This document shows, piece by piece, positions 10,827 to 19,938 of a stretch of DNA of 64,000 nt (positions are counted from its first letter, which is position 1; each line of letters starts with the position of its first letter). The translations under genes and the position numbers were made by a program. Under the pieces are notes generated by a model that saw only the letters and a list, made by a program, of their open reading frames with translations, did not search any database and was not told the origin of the DNA. The stretch is from Methylopila capsulata. Its GTDB lineage: Bacteria; Pseudomonadota; Alphaproteobacteria; Rhizobiales; Methylopilaceae. The stretch covers positions 1,113,389 through 1,177,388 of the forward strand of contig NZ_JAFBCY010000002.1 of NCBI RefSeq assembly GCF_016907975.1, in the 5' to 3' direction.

Positions 10827-11473
10827 GCGCCGACGTGACCGACGACGACATTCTGGCCGCCCGGGTCGCCGATGTGGCGTTCGAGGGGCCGACGCTGCTG
10901 CACGACGGCTATCGGAAGCTGGAGCTCTGGCGCGCCACCCTGCCCGAGGCGCCCGGCCGCGGCGTCATCGTGCAGGAGCGCGAGGTCTTGCGCGCGGGGC
11001 CGTGCGTGGGCGTGATTGCGGTCGACCTCGCCCGCGACGAGATCGTGTTCATCCGCCAGTTCCGCGCCCCGGCCGCGCTCGCGACGGGCAAGGGCGACCT
11101 CGTCGAAATCGTCGCCGGCCGCATGGAGCCCGGCGAGGATGCAGCCTTCGCCGCGCGCCGCGAGCTCACCGAGGAGACCGGCCTCGTCGCGCTCGCGCTG
11201 TCGCAGCCGCTACTGACCTTCCTGCCGACGCCCGGCATCGTCGACGAGCACGCCACGCTTTTCCTCGCCTCGGTCGACGCCAGCGCGCTGCCCGAGCACG
11301 CCGGCGCCGCCGACGAGCGCGAGCTGACCCGGCCGTTCGCGGTTCCGATCGACGCCGCGATCAAGGCCATCGAGAGCCCGGTCGCGAGCAATGCCTATCT
11401 GCTGATCGCGCTGCAGTGGCTGGCGCTAAACAGGGCGCGGCTGCGCGCGGTGATCGAGGCCGGCGAGAGCTGA
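10823..11473 (+). CDS. NUDIX hydrolase, probable ADP-ribose pyrophosphatase type
   Basis: The 216-residue protein starts at GTG 10823 (GTGA overlap with yejF). It has a perfect Nudix box, GRMEPGEDAAFAAR followed by RELTEETGL, preceded by IRQFRAP, a feature of the ADP-ribose/NDP-sugar pyrophosphatase group. It probably hydrolyses nucleoside diphosphate sugars or ADP-ribose in the cytoplasm; the exact substrate is not certain. It is the last gene of the yej transcription unit by position, but nothing else links it to peptide import. A palindromic repeat element follows the gene. Confidence 0.88.
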
Positions 11474-11507
11474 ACGCTCGAGAGCGCGCACTCCGGTCCC
11501 AACGCTC

Positions 11508-11598
11508 GCCGTCGTCCTCCGGCTTGACCGGAGGACCCACTTCGAACGTCAAGCTCTGCGCCGGAGACGGATGGTCCGGTCAAGCCGGACCATGACGA
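11508..11598 (+). repeat. Double-palindrome intergenic element A, copy 1
   Basis: Two palindromes about 55 bases apart, TCCTCCGG-CTTGA-CCGGAGGA and ATGGTCCGG-TCAAG-CCGGACCAT, have loops that are reverse complements of each other, so the whole unit is also palindromic. A second copy lies in the opposite orientation at 33122-33213. It resembles the BIME/REP-like elements common between genes in Hyphomicrobiales. Confidence 0.85.
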
Positions 11599-11671
11599 CT
11601 GGCGCGCCCATGGCGCAACGCCGCCCCGCCCGCTATGTCTGGCTCTCACCCCTCGGAGCCCGCTTGATCCC

Positions 11672-12727
11672 ATGCTCGTCCTCGGCATCGAGACCACCTG
11701 CGACGAGACCGCCGCCGCCGTCGTGCGGCGGAGCGGCGAGGGGCCGGGAGAGGTGCTGTCCAACGTGGTGCGGGCGCAGTTCGAGGCGCATGCGGCCTTC
11801 GGCGGCGTGGTCCCGGAGATCGCGGCGCGCGCCCATATCGATGCGCTCGACGGCGTGGTGGCCAAGGCGCTGGCCGACGCGGGCGTGACCCTCGACGCCC
11901 TCGACGGCGTCGCGGCCGCCGCCGGCCCGGGGCTGGTGGGCGGCGTCATCGTCGGCCTGACGTCGGGCAAGGCGCTGGCGCTCGTGGCGGACAAGCCGTT
12001 TTCGGCCGTGAACCATCTGGAGGCTCACGCGCTCACCGCGCGCCTCACCGACGGCGTCGCCTTTCCCTATCTCCTGCTGCTCGCTTCCGGCGGGCACACC
12101 CAACTGCTGGCGGTGCTTGGCGTCGGCCGGTACCTGCGGCTCGGCACGACGCTCGACGACGCGTTGGGCGAGGCCTTCGACAAGGTCGCGAAGATGCTTG
12201 GCCTCGGCTATCCCGGCGGCCCGCAGGTCGAGCTTCGAGCGGCGAGCGGCGACCCCGCGCGCTTCGCATTCCCGCGGCCCATGCACGGCCGGGCCGAGCC
12301 CAACTTCTCGCTCTCCGGCCTCAAGACTGCGGTTCGGCTCGAGGCGGAGCGGACGGCGCCCCTGAACGAGACCGACGTCGACGATCTCTGCGCCGGCTTT
12401 CAGGCTGCGGTGGTGGACGTGGTCGCGAACCGCGCGCGAGCTGGCGCGCGGGCGTTCGCGGAGCGCTTCGGGGCCCCGAGCGCGCTGGTGGTCGCCGGCG
12501 GCGTCGCGGCCAACGGGCCGATCCGGCAGGCTCTGCAGGGTCTGGCCGGCGACCTCGGCGTGCCCATGGTCGCGCCGCCTCTGGCGCTCTGCGGCGACAA
12601 CGGCGCGATGATCGCCTGGGCCGGCGCCGAGCGGCTGGCGTTGGGGCTCGTCGACGACCTCGACTTCGCGCCCCGTCCGCGCTGGCCGCTGGACGCCGCC
12701 TCCGCAGCGCCCGGAGCGAAGGCGTGA
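11672..12727 (+). CDS. tsaD: tRNA N6-adenosine threonylcarbamoyltransferase
   Basis: TsaD transfers the threonylcarbamoyl group to A37 of ANN-decoding tRNAs, with TsaB, TsaC and TsaE as partners. The 351-residue protein begins [18 protein letters not shown], the ASKHA-type phosphate-binding start. The metal-binding histidines sit in HLEAH at residues 115 and 119, and [10 protein letters not shown] and the C-terminal [11 protein letters not shown] are both present. The length is usual for the family. It overlaps gpsA by four bases (GTGA); the pair tsaD-gpsA is common in alphaproteobacteria. Confidence 0.97.
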   Translation: MLVLGIETTCDETAAAVVRRSGEGPGEVLSNVVRAQFEAHAAFGGVVPEIAARAHIDALDGVVAKALADAGVTLDALDGVAAAAGPGLVGGVIVGLTSGKALALVADKPFSAVNHLEAHALTARLTDGVAFPYLLLLASGGHTQLLAVLGVGRYLRLGTTLDDALGEAFDKVAKMLGLGYPGGPQVELRAASGDPARFAFPRPMHGRAEPNFSLSGLKTAVRLEAERTAPLNETDVDDLCAGFQAAVVDVVANRARAGARAFAERFGAPSALVVAGGVAANGPIRQALQGLAGDLGVPMVAPPLALCGDNGAMIAWAGAERLALGLVDDLDFAPRPRWPLDAASAAPGAKA

Positions 12728-13695
12728 GCGTCGCGGTCGTCGGCGCGGGCGCCTGGGGCACGGCGCTCGCCAACGTTGCGGCCGAGGCCTGCGGCGGCCG
12801 AACCCCGTTGATCGGCCGCGACCCCGCGGCGATGGCGGAGATCGCGAAGGCCCGCGTCAACGCCCGCCGGCTGCCGGGCGTCGCCCTCCACGCCGGCGTG
12901 GCGCCGACGGCCGACCTCGACGCGGTCGGCGGCGAGGACGTCGTCCTGCTCGTCACGCCGATGCAGACCCTGCGGGAGGTCGCGCGGGATCTCGCGCCGC
13001 GCCTGAAGCCCGGAGCGATCGTTGTCGCCTGCGCCAAGGGCGTGGAGCGCGGCGCGCACGCCCTGCCGCCGCAGGTCCTGGCGGAGTGCCTGCCCGGTTT
13101 CGCGCACGCCCTGCTGTCGGGCCCGAGCTTCGCCGACGACGTGGCGCGCGGCCTGCCGACGGCCGTGACTCTGGCCTCGTCCGACGAGACGCTGGCGGCG
13201 GCGCTCGCCGCGCGGCTCGCGACGCGCAGCTTCCGCCCCTACCACACCACGGACATGACCGGCGTCGCGCTCGGCGGCGCAGCCAAGAACGTGCTCGCGA
13301 TCGCCGCCGGCGCGGCGGAGGGCCGCGGTCTCGGCGCGAGCGCCGTCGCGGCGCTGATCGCGCGCGGCTTCGCCGAGCTGTCGCGGTTGGGTGCGGCGCT
13401 CGGCGCGCGGCCTGAGACGCTGGCGGGGCTGTCCGGCCTCGGCGATCTGGTGCTCACCGCGACGTCGTCGAAGTCGCGCAACTTTGCGCTCGGCCAGGCG
13501 CTTGGCCGCGGCGAGGCGCCGCCGGACAAGCTGGCGGAGGGCGCCGCGACCGCCGAGGCGCTGGTCGCGCTCGCCGCCGCGCACGGCGTCGAGATGCCGA
13601 TCTCGGCCGCCGTCGCCGAGGTCGTCGCCGGCCGCGTCAGCGTCGCCGCCGCGATCGAGGGCCTGCTCGCCCGGCCGCTCAAGGCCGAGGCTTGA
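12724..13695 (+). CDS. gpsA: NAD(P)-dependent glycerol-3-phosphate dehydrogenase
   Basis: GpsA reduces dihydroxyacetone phosphate to sn-glycerol-3-phosphate for phospholipid synthesis. The 323-residue protein starts at GTG 12724 and opens with [19 protein letters not shown], the Rossmann dinucleotide motif. The family segments [33 protein letters not shown] (with the catalytic lysine region) and [19 protein letters not shown] follow in order. It lies in a coupled pair with tsaD and about 75 bases before the EVE-domain gene. Confidence 0.96.
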   Translation: MSVAVVGAGAWGTALANVAAEACGGRTPLIGRDPAAMAEIAKARVNARRLPGVALHAGVAPTADLDAVGGEDVVLLVTPMQTLREVARDLAPRLKPGAIVVACAKGVERGAHALPPQVLAECLPGFAHALLSGPSFADDVARGLPTAVTLASSDETLAAALAARLATRSFRPYHTTDMTGVALGGAAKNVLAIAAGAAEGRGLGASAVAALIARGFAELSRLGAALGARPETLAGLSGLGDLVLTATSSKSRNFALGQALGRGEAPPDKLAEGAATAEALVALAAAHGVEMPISAAVAEVVAGRVSVAAAIEGLLARPLKAEA

Positions 13696-13770
13696 CGGCG
13701 GCCGCGCTGGGCTCGAAGAGAGCTCCGACCCCTGCGACGACCGCTGAAACCGCGAAGAGGTGACCTCCCC

Positions 13771-14190
13771 ATGGCCTACTGGCTGTTCAAGTCCGAGCCT
13801 GACGCCTGGTCGTGGGAGCAGCAGAAGGCCGCGGGGCGCGACGGGACCGAGTGGACCGGCGTGCGCAACTACCTCGCCCGCAACAACATGCGCGCGATGA
13901 AGCTCGGCGACCTCGGCTTCTTCTACCACTCGAACGAGGGCAAGGAGGTCGTCGGGATCGTCGAGGTGGCGAAGCTCGCGCACCACGACAGCTCGACCGA
14001 CGATCCCCGCTGGGAGTGCGTCGACATCCGCGCGGTCGAGGATATGCCGCAGCCGGTGACTCTGGCCGCCGTCAAGGCGAACGAGAAGCTCGCCAAGATG
14101 GCGCTCGTCACCTCCATGCGGCTCTCGGTGCAGCCGGTGACGGACGACGAATGGGCCGAGGTGCGGCGCATGGGCGGGCTGACCTCCTGA
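13771..14190 (+). CDS. EVE domain protein
   Basis: The 139-residue protein is a single EVE domain, a PUA-like fold related to YTH domains that is thought to bind modified bases. It opens [18 protein letters not shown] and contains [20 protein letters not shown], the family's nucleic-acid-binding region, and [19 protein letters not shown]. This matches the short stand-alone bacterial type (thymocyte nuclear protein 1-like). It is translated just before, and probably coupled to, the methyltransferase downstream, sharing CTGA. Its cellular role is not established; stand-alone copies are common next to housekeeping genes. Confidence 0.9.
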   Translation: MAYWLFKSEPDAWSWEQQKAAGRDGTEWTGVRNYLARNNMRAMKLGDLGFFYHSNEGKEVVGIVEVAKLAHHDSSTDDPRWECVDIRAVEDMPQPVTLAAVKANEKLAKMALVTSMRLSVQPVTDDEWAEVRRMGGLTS

Positions 14191-14852
14191 GCGACCCCGC
14201 CCGAAGCGACCCCACGGCCTTCGTCCGCGCCAACACGCGGGCTCGGCCCGTGCCGCACGCGCCCGAGATCACGCTCCACGTCGCCGACGAGGCCGTGCCG
14301 CTCTGGACGAAGACGGAGGAAGAGCTTTCCGCCATCGGCCTGCCGCCGCCGTTCTGGGCCTTCGCCTGGGCGGGCGGCCAGGCGCTCGCACGCTACCTCC
14401 TCGACACGCCGGAAACGGTGCGGGGCAAGCGCGTGCTGGACGTCGGCTGTGGCTCCGGGCTCGTGGCGATCGCAGCGATGAAGGCGGGCGCGGCGCAGGT
14501 CACCGGCGCGGACGTCGACCCCTTCGCGCTGGCGGCGATCGCCCTCAACGCTCAGGCCAACGGCGTCGAGGTGTCCGTCACCGGCGACGACCTCATCGGA
14601 GGCCCGCACCCGGCGGTCGATCTCGTCACCGTCGGCGACCTGTTCTACGAGCGCGACCTCAGCGAGCGCCTGCTGGCCTGGCTCGACGGGTTTCTCGCGC
14701 TCGGCGTGCCCGTGCTGGTCGGCGATCCCGGGCGGAGCTATCTGCCCCGCCCGCGGCTCGTGGCGCTCGCGGAGTACGCCGTGCCGGTGACCCGCGACCT
14801 CGAGGACGCCGACGTCAAGCGCAGCACGGTCTGGCGGCTCGCGCCCGGCTGA
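14187..14852 (+). CDS. Class I SAM-dependent methyltransferase (PrmA/ETFB-methyltransferase-like)
   Basis: The protein has the SAM motif [20 protein letters not shown] and a preceding [19 protein letters not shown]. That combination matches a Rhizobiales methyltransferase group related to electron-transfer-flavoprotein beta lysine methyltransferases and PrmA. Relatives as I recall them begin with a segment like FIRANTR. Here FVRANTR is encoded only if translation starts at CTG 14187, since no ATG, GTG or TTG lies between the upstream frame and that segment. CTG shares four bases (CTGA) with the EVE stop, mirroring the GTGA junctions elsewhere. The next canonical start, GTG 14250, would remove the conserved segment. 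The substrate is unknown, probably a protein lysine. Confidence 0.8.
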   Translation: MSDPARSDPTAFVRANTRARPVPHAPEITLHVADEAVPLWTKTEEELSAIGLPPPFWAFAWAGGQALARYLLDTPETVRGKRVLDVGCGSGLVAIAAMKAGAAQVTGADVDPFALAAIALNAQANGVEVSVTGDDLIGGPHPAVDLVTVGDLFYERDLSERLLAWLDGFLALGVPVLVGDPGRSYLPRPRLVALAEYAVPVTRDLEDADVKRSTVWRLAPG

Positions 14853-14864
14853 TCCGGCGGACGA

Positions 14865-15821
14865 TCAGTGCTCCCCGCCGTCCTTCAGGAAGGCTGCGGC
14901 GTCCATCACGATGCGGCTGTCGGCTCCGCCGATCGCCTTCAGGTTCCGGCCCTTGTAGGGCACGTTCAGCAGCAGGTGGCGGATGCATTCCAGCCGCAGA
15001 CGCCGCTTGTCGTTCGCCCTCACCACGGTCCACGGCGCGGCGTCGGTGTGGGTCGCGGCCAGCATGCGCTCGGCGGCGTGGGAGAAGCTGTCCCAGAGGT
15101 TCAGCCCGGCGTAGTCGATGGGCGAGAGTTTCCAGCGCTTCAGCGGATCATGCCGGCGGTCGTGCAGCCGCTTGATCTGCATTTCGCGGCCGATCGTCAG
15201 CCAGAACTTGAACAGCCGCACGCCGTCGTCCACCAGCAGGCGCTCGACCCGCGGCGCCTCGTCCAGGAAGCGCGCGGTCTCCTCCGCCGTGCAGAAGCCC
15301 ATGACCGGCTCCACGCCGGCGCGGTTGTACCAGGAGCGGTCGAACAGGGCGATCTCGCCCGCGGTGGGCATCTCCGCAAGATAGCGCTGGAAGTACCACT
15401 GGCCGGCCTCGACCGGCGTCGGCTTGCCCAGCGCCACGACCTTGAGGCTCCGCGGATTGAGGTGCTGGGTGATCCGGTGGATCGTCCCGCCCTTTCCCGC
15501 GCTGTCGCGACCCTCGAACACCACGACGATCCGCTCGTTCTCGGTCTTCGCCCAGGCCTGCAGCTTCAGCAGCTCTATCTGGAGAAGCCGCAGCGTCTCG
15601 CTGTAGGCCTTGTGCGAATAGGAGTCCTCGTAGGGGAAGCCGCCGCTGCCGAAGGCGCGGGTCTCGACCTCGGGCGGCAGGTCCGCCGCGTCGAGATCGA
15701 CCTCGACGCCGCCGAGCATGACCTTCGGCGCGTCGCCCGCGCCCTCGGGCACGACCTCGTCCAGCAGAGCCTCGGCGGCGGTCTTCTTTTTGGTCTCGTC
15801 CGCCTTGGGTTTCTTCGTCAT
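14865..15821 (-). CDS. ppk2: Polyphosphate kinase 2
   Basis: PPK2 transfers phosphate between polyphosphate and nucleotides, in most cases phosphorylating nucleoside di- or monophosphates. The chosen start (ATG 15821) gives 318 residues with a Lys-rich N-terminus; an in-frame start at 15836 adds five residues. Walker A is GRDSAGKGG at residues 104-112, Walker B lies in ALFDRSWYNRAGVEPVMGFC, and HDRRHDPLKRWKLSPIDY forms part of the lid region. This is a single-domain enzyme. It lies head to head with phoR, and next to the pst operon, which makes a role in phosphate storage or mobilisation likely. No PHO-box half-sites are evident in the 94-base gap. Confidence 0.94.
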   Translation of the reverse strand: MTKKPKADETKKKTAAEALLDEVVPEGAGDAPKVMLGGVEVDLDAADLPPEVETRAFGSGGFPYEDSYSHKAYSETLRLLQIELLKLQAWAKTENERIVVVFEGRDSAGKGGTIHRITQHLNPRSLKVVALGKPTPVEAGQWYFQRYLAEMPTAGEIALFDRSWYNRAGVEPVMGFCTAEETARFLDEAPRVERLLVDDGVRLFKFWLTIGREMQIKRLHDRRHDPLKRWKLSPIDYAGLNLWDSFSHAAERMLAATHTDAAPWTVVRANDKRRLRLECIRHLLLNVPYKGRNLKAIGGADSRIVMDAAAFLKDGGEH

Positions 15822-15915
15822 AGGTCGCATCCTCATGTCTTGGCGCCGTCACGCAGGTGGCGTCCTATTGCGATTCATCCAGTACTTCGCACGCAAGGCC
15901 ACGATCGCCCGCCCC

Positions 15916-17217
15916 ATGCCGCAGCTTCCCGACGACCTTTCCCCCGCCGCCAAGTCCGATCGCGCCGCCGCACGGCTCGCGCGCGCCGGCTGGACGCTGG
16001 GCGCGACGGCGGCGGTGCTCGTGGTCTTTGCGGCGCTCGGACGGGTCCAGCCGCTGGAGGCTGCGCTGGCCTTCGTCCTCATCGGCGTCGTGACGGCGGT
16101 CGCGCCGCGCCGCCGAAGCTTCGCGGCTCCCGCGCGCCGGGCCGCGCCGGCGGTCGAGGCGGTGAGCCCGCAGTCGTTGACCCTGCTGTCCGGCCTTCCC
16201 GACCCGACGGTGGTGCTCGACAGGCGCGGCGTGACGCTGGCCTTCAACGCGCACGCCCAGGCGGCGCTGCCGGCGATCCGGGCGGGCGACCCGATTTCCT
16301 TCGCCGTGCGCGCGCCCGAGGTGCTGGAGGCCGTGAAGGCCGCCGCCAAGACCCGGCGCCCACAGGTGGTGGCCTACGCCGAGCGCGTGCCGGTCGAGCG
16401 CTGGATTGAGGCGCACGTCGCGTCCGCCGGCGGCGCGGACGGCGCGCCCTCCGCGATCGTCGTCGCCTTTCGCGACCTGACCGAACAGCGGCGGTCGGAG
16501 CGCATGCGCGCCGACTTCGTGGCCAACGCCAGCCACGAGCTGCGCACGCCGCTCGCCTCGCTGCTGGGCTTCGTGGAGACGCTGCAGGGCCCGGCCAAGA
16601 ACGACGCCGCGGCCCGCGAGAAGTTCCTCGCCATCATGCGCGCGCAGGCGAACCGCATGTCCCGGCTGATCGACGACCTGCTGTCGCTGTCGCGCATCGA
16701 GCTCAAGGCTCACGTGCGCCCGCGCGACGTGGTCGACGTCGTGGCCGTCGCCCGCAACGTGATCGACGCGCTGAGCCCGCTGGCCGAGGAGCGCGGCGTC
16801 GAGGTGGCCCTGCTCGCGGACGGGCCGGCGCTCGCGACGGGCGATCGCGACGAACTCACCCGGGTGGTCGAGAACCTCGTCGAGAACGCCATCAAGTACG
16901 GCGACGACGGCAAGCGCGTCGAGGTGACGATCGCGACTGCGGGGGAGGGCGTGCGGCTGGCGGTGCGGGACTACGGCCCGGGCATCGCGCCGGAGCATCT
17001 GCCGCGGCTCACCGAGCGGTTCTACCGGCCCGACGTGTCCCACAGCCGCGAGAAGGGCGGGACCGGCCTCGGCCTGGCCCTGGTCAAGCACGTGCTCCAG
17101 CGGCACGGCGGCCAGCTCGCGATCGAGAGCGAGCTCGGCGCGGGCGCAACCTTCACCGTGACGATCCCCGCGGCCGTTCCCGCGCCGGCGACGCCCGCTC
17201 TCGCCAAGGCCAGCTGA
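15916..17217 (+). CDS. phoR: Phosphate regulon sensor histidine kinase
   Basis: PhoR senses phosphate status through the Pst/PhoU complex and phosphorylates PhoB. The start is uncertain: ATG 15916 gives 433 residues, and ATG 15835 would add 27. Two membrane helices lie at about residues 28-65, then comes a PAS-like region (FPD-type SGLPDPTVVLDRRGVTLAFN). The HisKA domain has the phosphoacceptor His207 in NASHELRTPLASLLGFVETL, and the ATPase domain has the N box NLVENAIKYG (about residues 320-329) and GGTGLGLALVKHV. It is the first gene of the phosphate cluster; its response regulator phoB closes the cluster 6 kb downstream. Confidence 0.94.
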   Translation: MPQLPDDLSPAAKSDRAAARLARAGWTLGATAAVLVVFAALGRVQPLEAALAFVLIGVVTAVAPRRRSFAAPARRAAPAVEAVSPQSLTLLSGLPDPTVVLDRRGVTLAFNAHAQAALPAIRAGDPISFAVRAPEVLEAVKAAAKTRRPQVVAYAERVPVERWIEAHVASAGGADGAPSAIVVAFRDLTEQRRSERMRADFVANASHELRTPLASLLGFVETLQGPAKNDAAAREKFLAIMRAQANRMSRLIDDLLSLSRIELKAHVRPRDVVDVVAVARNVIDALSPLAEERGVEVALLADGPALATGDRDELTRVVENLVENAIKYGDDGKRVEVTIATAGEGVRLAVRDYGPGIAPEHLPRLTERFYRPDVSHSREKGGTGLGLALVKHVLQRHGGQLAIESELGAGATFTVTIPAAVPAPATPALAKAS

Positions 17218-17234
17218 AAAGCTCGGCGCGGCGG

Positions 17235-17263
17235 CTGTCATCCATCTGTCATCCAGGCGTCAT
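17235..17263 (+). promoter_or_regulatory. Triple PHO box upstream of pstS
   Basis: Three direct half-sites at an exact 11-base period: CTGTCAT (17235-17241), CTGTCAT (17246-17252) and GCGTCAT (17257-17263), each separated by four bases. The PhoB consensus is CTGTCAT-N4-CTGTCAT, so the first pair is a perfect box. A possible -10 (GATATG) follows within about ten bases. PhoB from this same cluster is the obvious binder. Confidence 0.9.
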
Positions 17264-17402
17264 AGAAGAGATATGCCGCGTCGCTAGGGTCCTGCTCGAC
17301 CCCGCGATCGAATGCGGGGCGCGCGGTCTCGCCTCGGCGTCGGGGCCGCCTCCATGACACGGTTTCGGCGTCTGACAGGACGTCTCACACAGGAGAGGCA
17401 GC

Positions 17403-18461
17403 GTGAAGCTCTTCACGATGACCAGCGCACTCGCGCTTGCGTTCGCGGGCGTTTTCGGGGCGGCCGGCGCCGCCCAGGCGCAGTCGCGCGATCAGATCCG
17501 CATCGTCGGCTCGTCGACGGTGTATCCCTTCACGACCGCCGCCGCCGAGCAGTTCGGCAAGGGCGGCCAGTTCAAGACCCCGGTGGTCGAGTCGACCGGT
17601 ACCGGCGGCGGCCTCAAGCTGTTCTGCGCCGGCGTCGGCGCCGGCCATCCTGACGCCGCGAACGCTTCGCGCGCGATCAAGAAGTCCGAGTTCGACGACT
17701 GCCAGAAGAACGGCGTCACCGAGATCGTCGAGCTGAAGGTCGGCTTCGACGGCATCGTGATCGCGAACTCGAAGAAGGGCCCCGACTTCAAGGTGACCCG
17801 TCAGCAGCTCTTCCTGGCGCTCGCCAAGGAAGTGCCGGGCCCGGACGGCAAGCCGGTCGCGAACCCGTACAAGACCTGGAGCGACATCGACCCGTCGCTC
17901 CCGGCCGAGAAGATCGAAGTCCTCGGCCCCCCGCCGACCTCCGGCACGCGCGACGCGTTCCTGGAGCTCGTGATGGAGAAGGGCGCCGAGAAGGTCGCGA
18001 GCCTCGCGGCGCTCAAGAAGGCCGACGCCAAGGCGTTCGATCGCTCTTGGAAGACCATCCGCGAAGACGGCGCCTACATCGACGCCGGCGAGAACGACAA
18101 CCTCATCGTCCAGAAGCTCGAGGCGAACCCGAAGGCCGTCGGCATCTTCGGGTACTCGTTCCTCGAAGAGAACGGCTCGCAGATCAAGGGCGCGACGGTC
18201 GAGGGCCAGGCCCCGACCTTCGAGGCGATCGCGGACGGCACGTACAAGGTCTCGCGCCCGCTTTACGTCTACTTCAAGAAGCAGCACGTGGGCGTGATCC
18301 CGGGCCTCAAGGAGTTCATCGCCGAATACGCCTCCGACAAGGCGATGGGCGAAGAGGGCTACCTCACCGAGAAGGGTCTCGTGCCGCTCCCCAAGGAGAT
18401 GGCCGCGACCGCCGAGGACGCCGCCAAGAAGCTCGCGACCATCGGCGCGCCGGCCTCCTGA
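17403..18461 (+). CDS. pstS: Phosphate ABC transporter substrate-binding protein
   Basis: PstS captures inorganic phosphate in the periplasm. The 352-residue protein has a clear signal peptide (MKLFTMTSALALAFAGVFGA, cleavage near AQA-QS). The phosphate-binding opening RIVGSSTVYPFTTAAAEQF follows, then STGTGGGLKLFCAGVGAGHP and the P-loop-like PPTSGTRDAFLELVM. It is preceded by a PHO box and followed by a 16-bp hairpin that separates it from pstC. This layout fits the need for more binding protein than permease. The spacing to pstC is 97 bases. Confidence 0.97.
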   Translation: MKLFTMTSALALAFAGVFGAAGAAQAQSRDQIRIVGSSTVYPFTTAAAEQFGKGGQFKTPVVESTGTGGGLKLFCAGVGAGHPDAANASRAIKKSEFDDCQKNGVTEIVELKVGFDGIVIANSKKGPDFKVTRQQLFLALAKEVPGPDGKPVANPYKTWSDIDPSLPAEKIEVLGPPPTSGTRDAFLELVMEKGAEKVASLAALKKADAKAFDRSWKTIREDGAYIDAGENDNLIVQKLEANPKAVGIFGYSFLEENGSQIKGATVEGQAPTFEAIADGTYKVSRPLYVYFKKQHVGVIPGLKEFIAEYASDKAMGEEGYLTEKGLVPLPKEMAATAEDAAKKLATIGAPAS

Positions 18462-18472
18462 GGCTGCGCTTC

Positions 18473-18506
18473 GCGCGCCGCCGGATCGAGCGATCCGGCG
18501 GCGCGC
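18473..18506 (+). promoter_or_regulatory. Perfect 16-bp hairpin between pstS and pstC
   Basis: GCGCGCCGCCGGATCG and its exact complement face each other around AG, immediately after the pstS stop. There is no following T run, so it is more likely an mRNA-stabilising or processing element, or a leaky attenuator, than a full terminator. Confidence 0.8.
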
Positions 18507-18558
18507 CCGTTCAAGACCACCGTTTCCCCTCCGAGCCTGCGGGCGGAGCCCTCGTCGG

Positions 18559-19938
18559 ATGACACTCATCTACCTTCTCGGCCTCGTCCTCGTGGCGGCC
18601 GGCGCCTATGTCGTCGGGCGGCAAAAGGGCGTCACCTTCGCCATGGCCGGCGGCGCGTCGCGCATGCACTCGCTGCCGAGCTACCACGGCGCCTACCTCG
18701 CCGTGTCGGCCATCGCGCCGATGCTGCTCTGGTTCATCCTGTGGCTCGTCTTCGCTCACCGCGTGGTGGAGTGGGGCGGCATGTCGGCGCTGCCGGCGGA
18801 TCTCGCGCCCGCCGACGGGCTCGCCTACGCCTCGCGGCTCCGGGAGATCCTGCTGGTCGCCGACGGCGTGCAGACCAACGAGGTCGCGCCCGGCGTCCGC
18901 GCCGCGGGCGAGACCTACGCGCTGTGGCGCGGGCTCTCCGAATGGACCCTGCTGATCGTCGGCCTCGGGCTGGCGTTGATCGGCTTCGCCTGGGGCGCGC
19001 GCCAGCTCGAGCCGCAGTTCCGCGCCCGCAACGGCGTCGAGCGTTTCGTGAAGGTGCTGCTGATCGCCTGCTCGGCGGTCGCGGTGCTCACCACCGTCGG
19101 CATCGTGTTCTCGGTGCTGTTCGAGACTCTGCGCTTCTTCGCCAAGTACCCCTGGTACGACTTCCTGTTCGGCCTGCAGTGGTCGCCGCAGACCGCGATC
19201 CGCGCCGACCAGGTCGGCGCGTCCGGCACCTTCGGCGCCGTGCCGCTGTTCGCGGGCACCACGCTGATCATGCTGATCGCCATGTCGGTCGCAGGCCCCA
19301 TCGGCCTGTTCGCCGCGATCTTCATGGCCGAGTACGCGAGCCCCCGGGTCCGCGGGATCGTGAAGCCGGTTCTGGAGGTTCTGGCGGGCGTGCCCACCGT
19401 GGTGTTCGGCTTCTTCGCCGCGCTCACGGTCGCGCCCTTCATCCGCTCGACCGGAGAGGCGCTGGGGCTCAACGTCGCCTCCGAGAGCGCGCTCGCGGCG
19501 GGCCTCGTCATGGGCGTGATGATCATCCCCTTCGTCTCGTCGCTCTCCGACGACGTGATCAACGCGGTGCCGCAGTCGCTGCGCGACGGGTCCTACGGCA
19601 TGGGCGCGACCAAGTCGGAGACCATCAAGAAGGTGATCCTCCCGGCGGCCCTCCCCGGCATCGTCTCCGCCTTCATGCTGGCGATCTCCCGCGCCGTCGG
19701 CGAGACCATGATCGTGGTGATGGCCGCGGGCCTCGCGGGCAACCTCACCTTCAATCCGCTCGAGGCGGTCACCACCGTCACCGTGCAGATCAAGACGCTG
19801 CTCGTCGGCGACCAGGAGTTCGACAGCGCCAAGACGCTCTCGGCCTTCGCGCTCGGCTTCGTGCTCTTCTTCTTCACGCTGGTGCTGAACTTCATCGCGC
19901 TCCGCATCGTCCAGAGATACCGAGAGCAGTATGACTGA
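18559..19938 (+). CDS. pstC: Phosphate ABC transporter permease PstC
   Basis: PstC is one of the two inner-membrane channel subunits of the high-affinity phosphate importer. The 459 residues include an N-terminal extension with extra membrane segments (about residues 1-22 and 50-75), typical of alphaproteobacterial PstC. The permease core follows with GPIGLFAAIFMAEYASPRVR, LEVLAGVPTVVFGFFAAL and SYGMGATKSETIKKVILPAA, the ATPase-contacting loop. The end overlaps the pstA start by eight bases. Confidence 0.95.
   Translation: MTLIYLLGLVLVAAGAYVVGRQKGVTFAMAGGASRMHSLPSYHGAYLAVSAIAPMLLWFILWLVFAHRVVEWGGMSALPADLAPADGLAYASRLREILLVADGVQTNEVAPGVRAAGETYALWRGLSEWTLLIVGLGLALIGFAWGARQLEPQFRARNGVERFVKVLLIACSAVAVLTTVGIVFSVLFETLRFFAKYPWYDFLFGLQWSPQTAIRADQVGASGTFGAVPLFAGTTLIMLIAMSVAGPIGLFAAIFMAEYASPRVRGIVKPVLEVLAGVPTVVFGFFAALTVAPFIRSTGEALGLNVASESALAAGLVMGVMIIPFVSSLSDDVINAVPQSLRDGSYGMGATKSETIKKVILPAALPGIVSAFMLAISRAVGETMIVVMAAGLAGNLTFNPLEAVTTVTVQIKTLLVGDQEFDSAKTLSAFALGFVLFFFTLVLNFIALRIVQRYREQYD

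Noticed and set aside
18473..18506. The pstS-pstC hairpin as a full terminator
   Set aside because: There is no T run after the stem, and pstC needs transcription from the pstS promoter.
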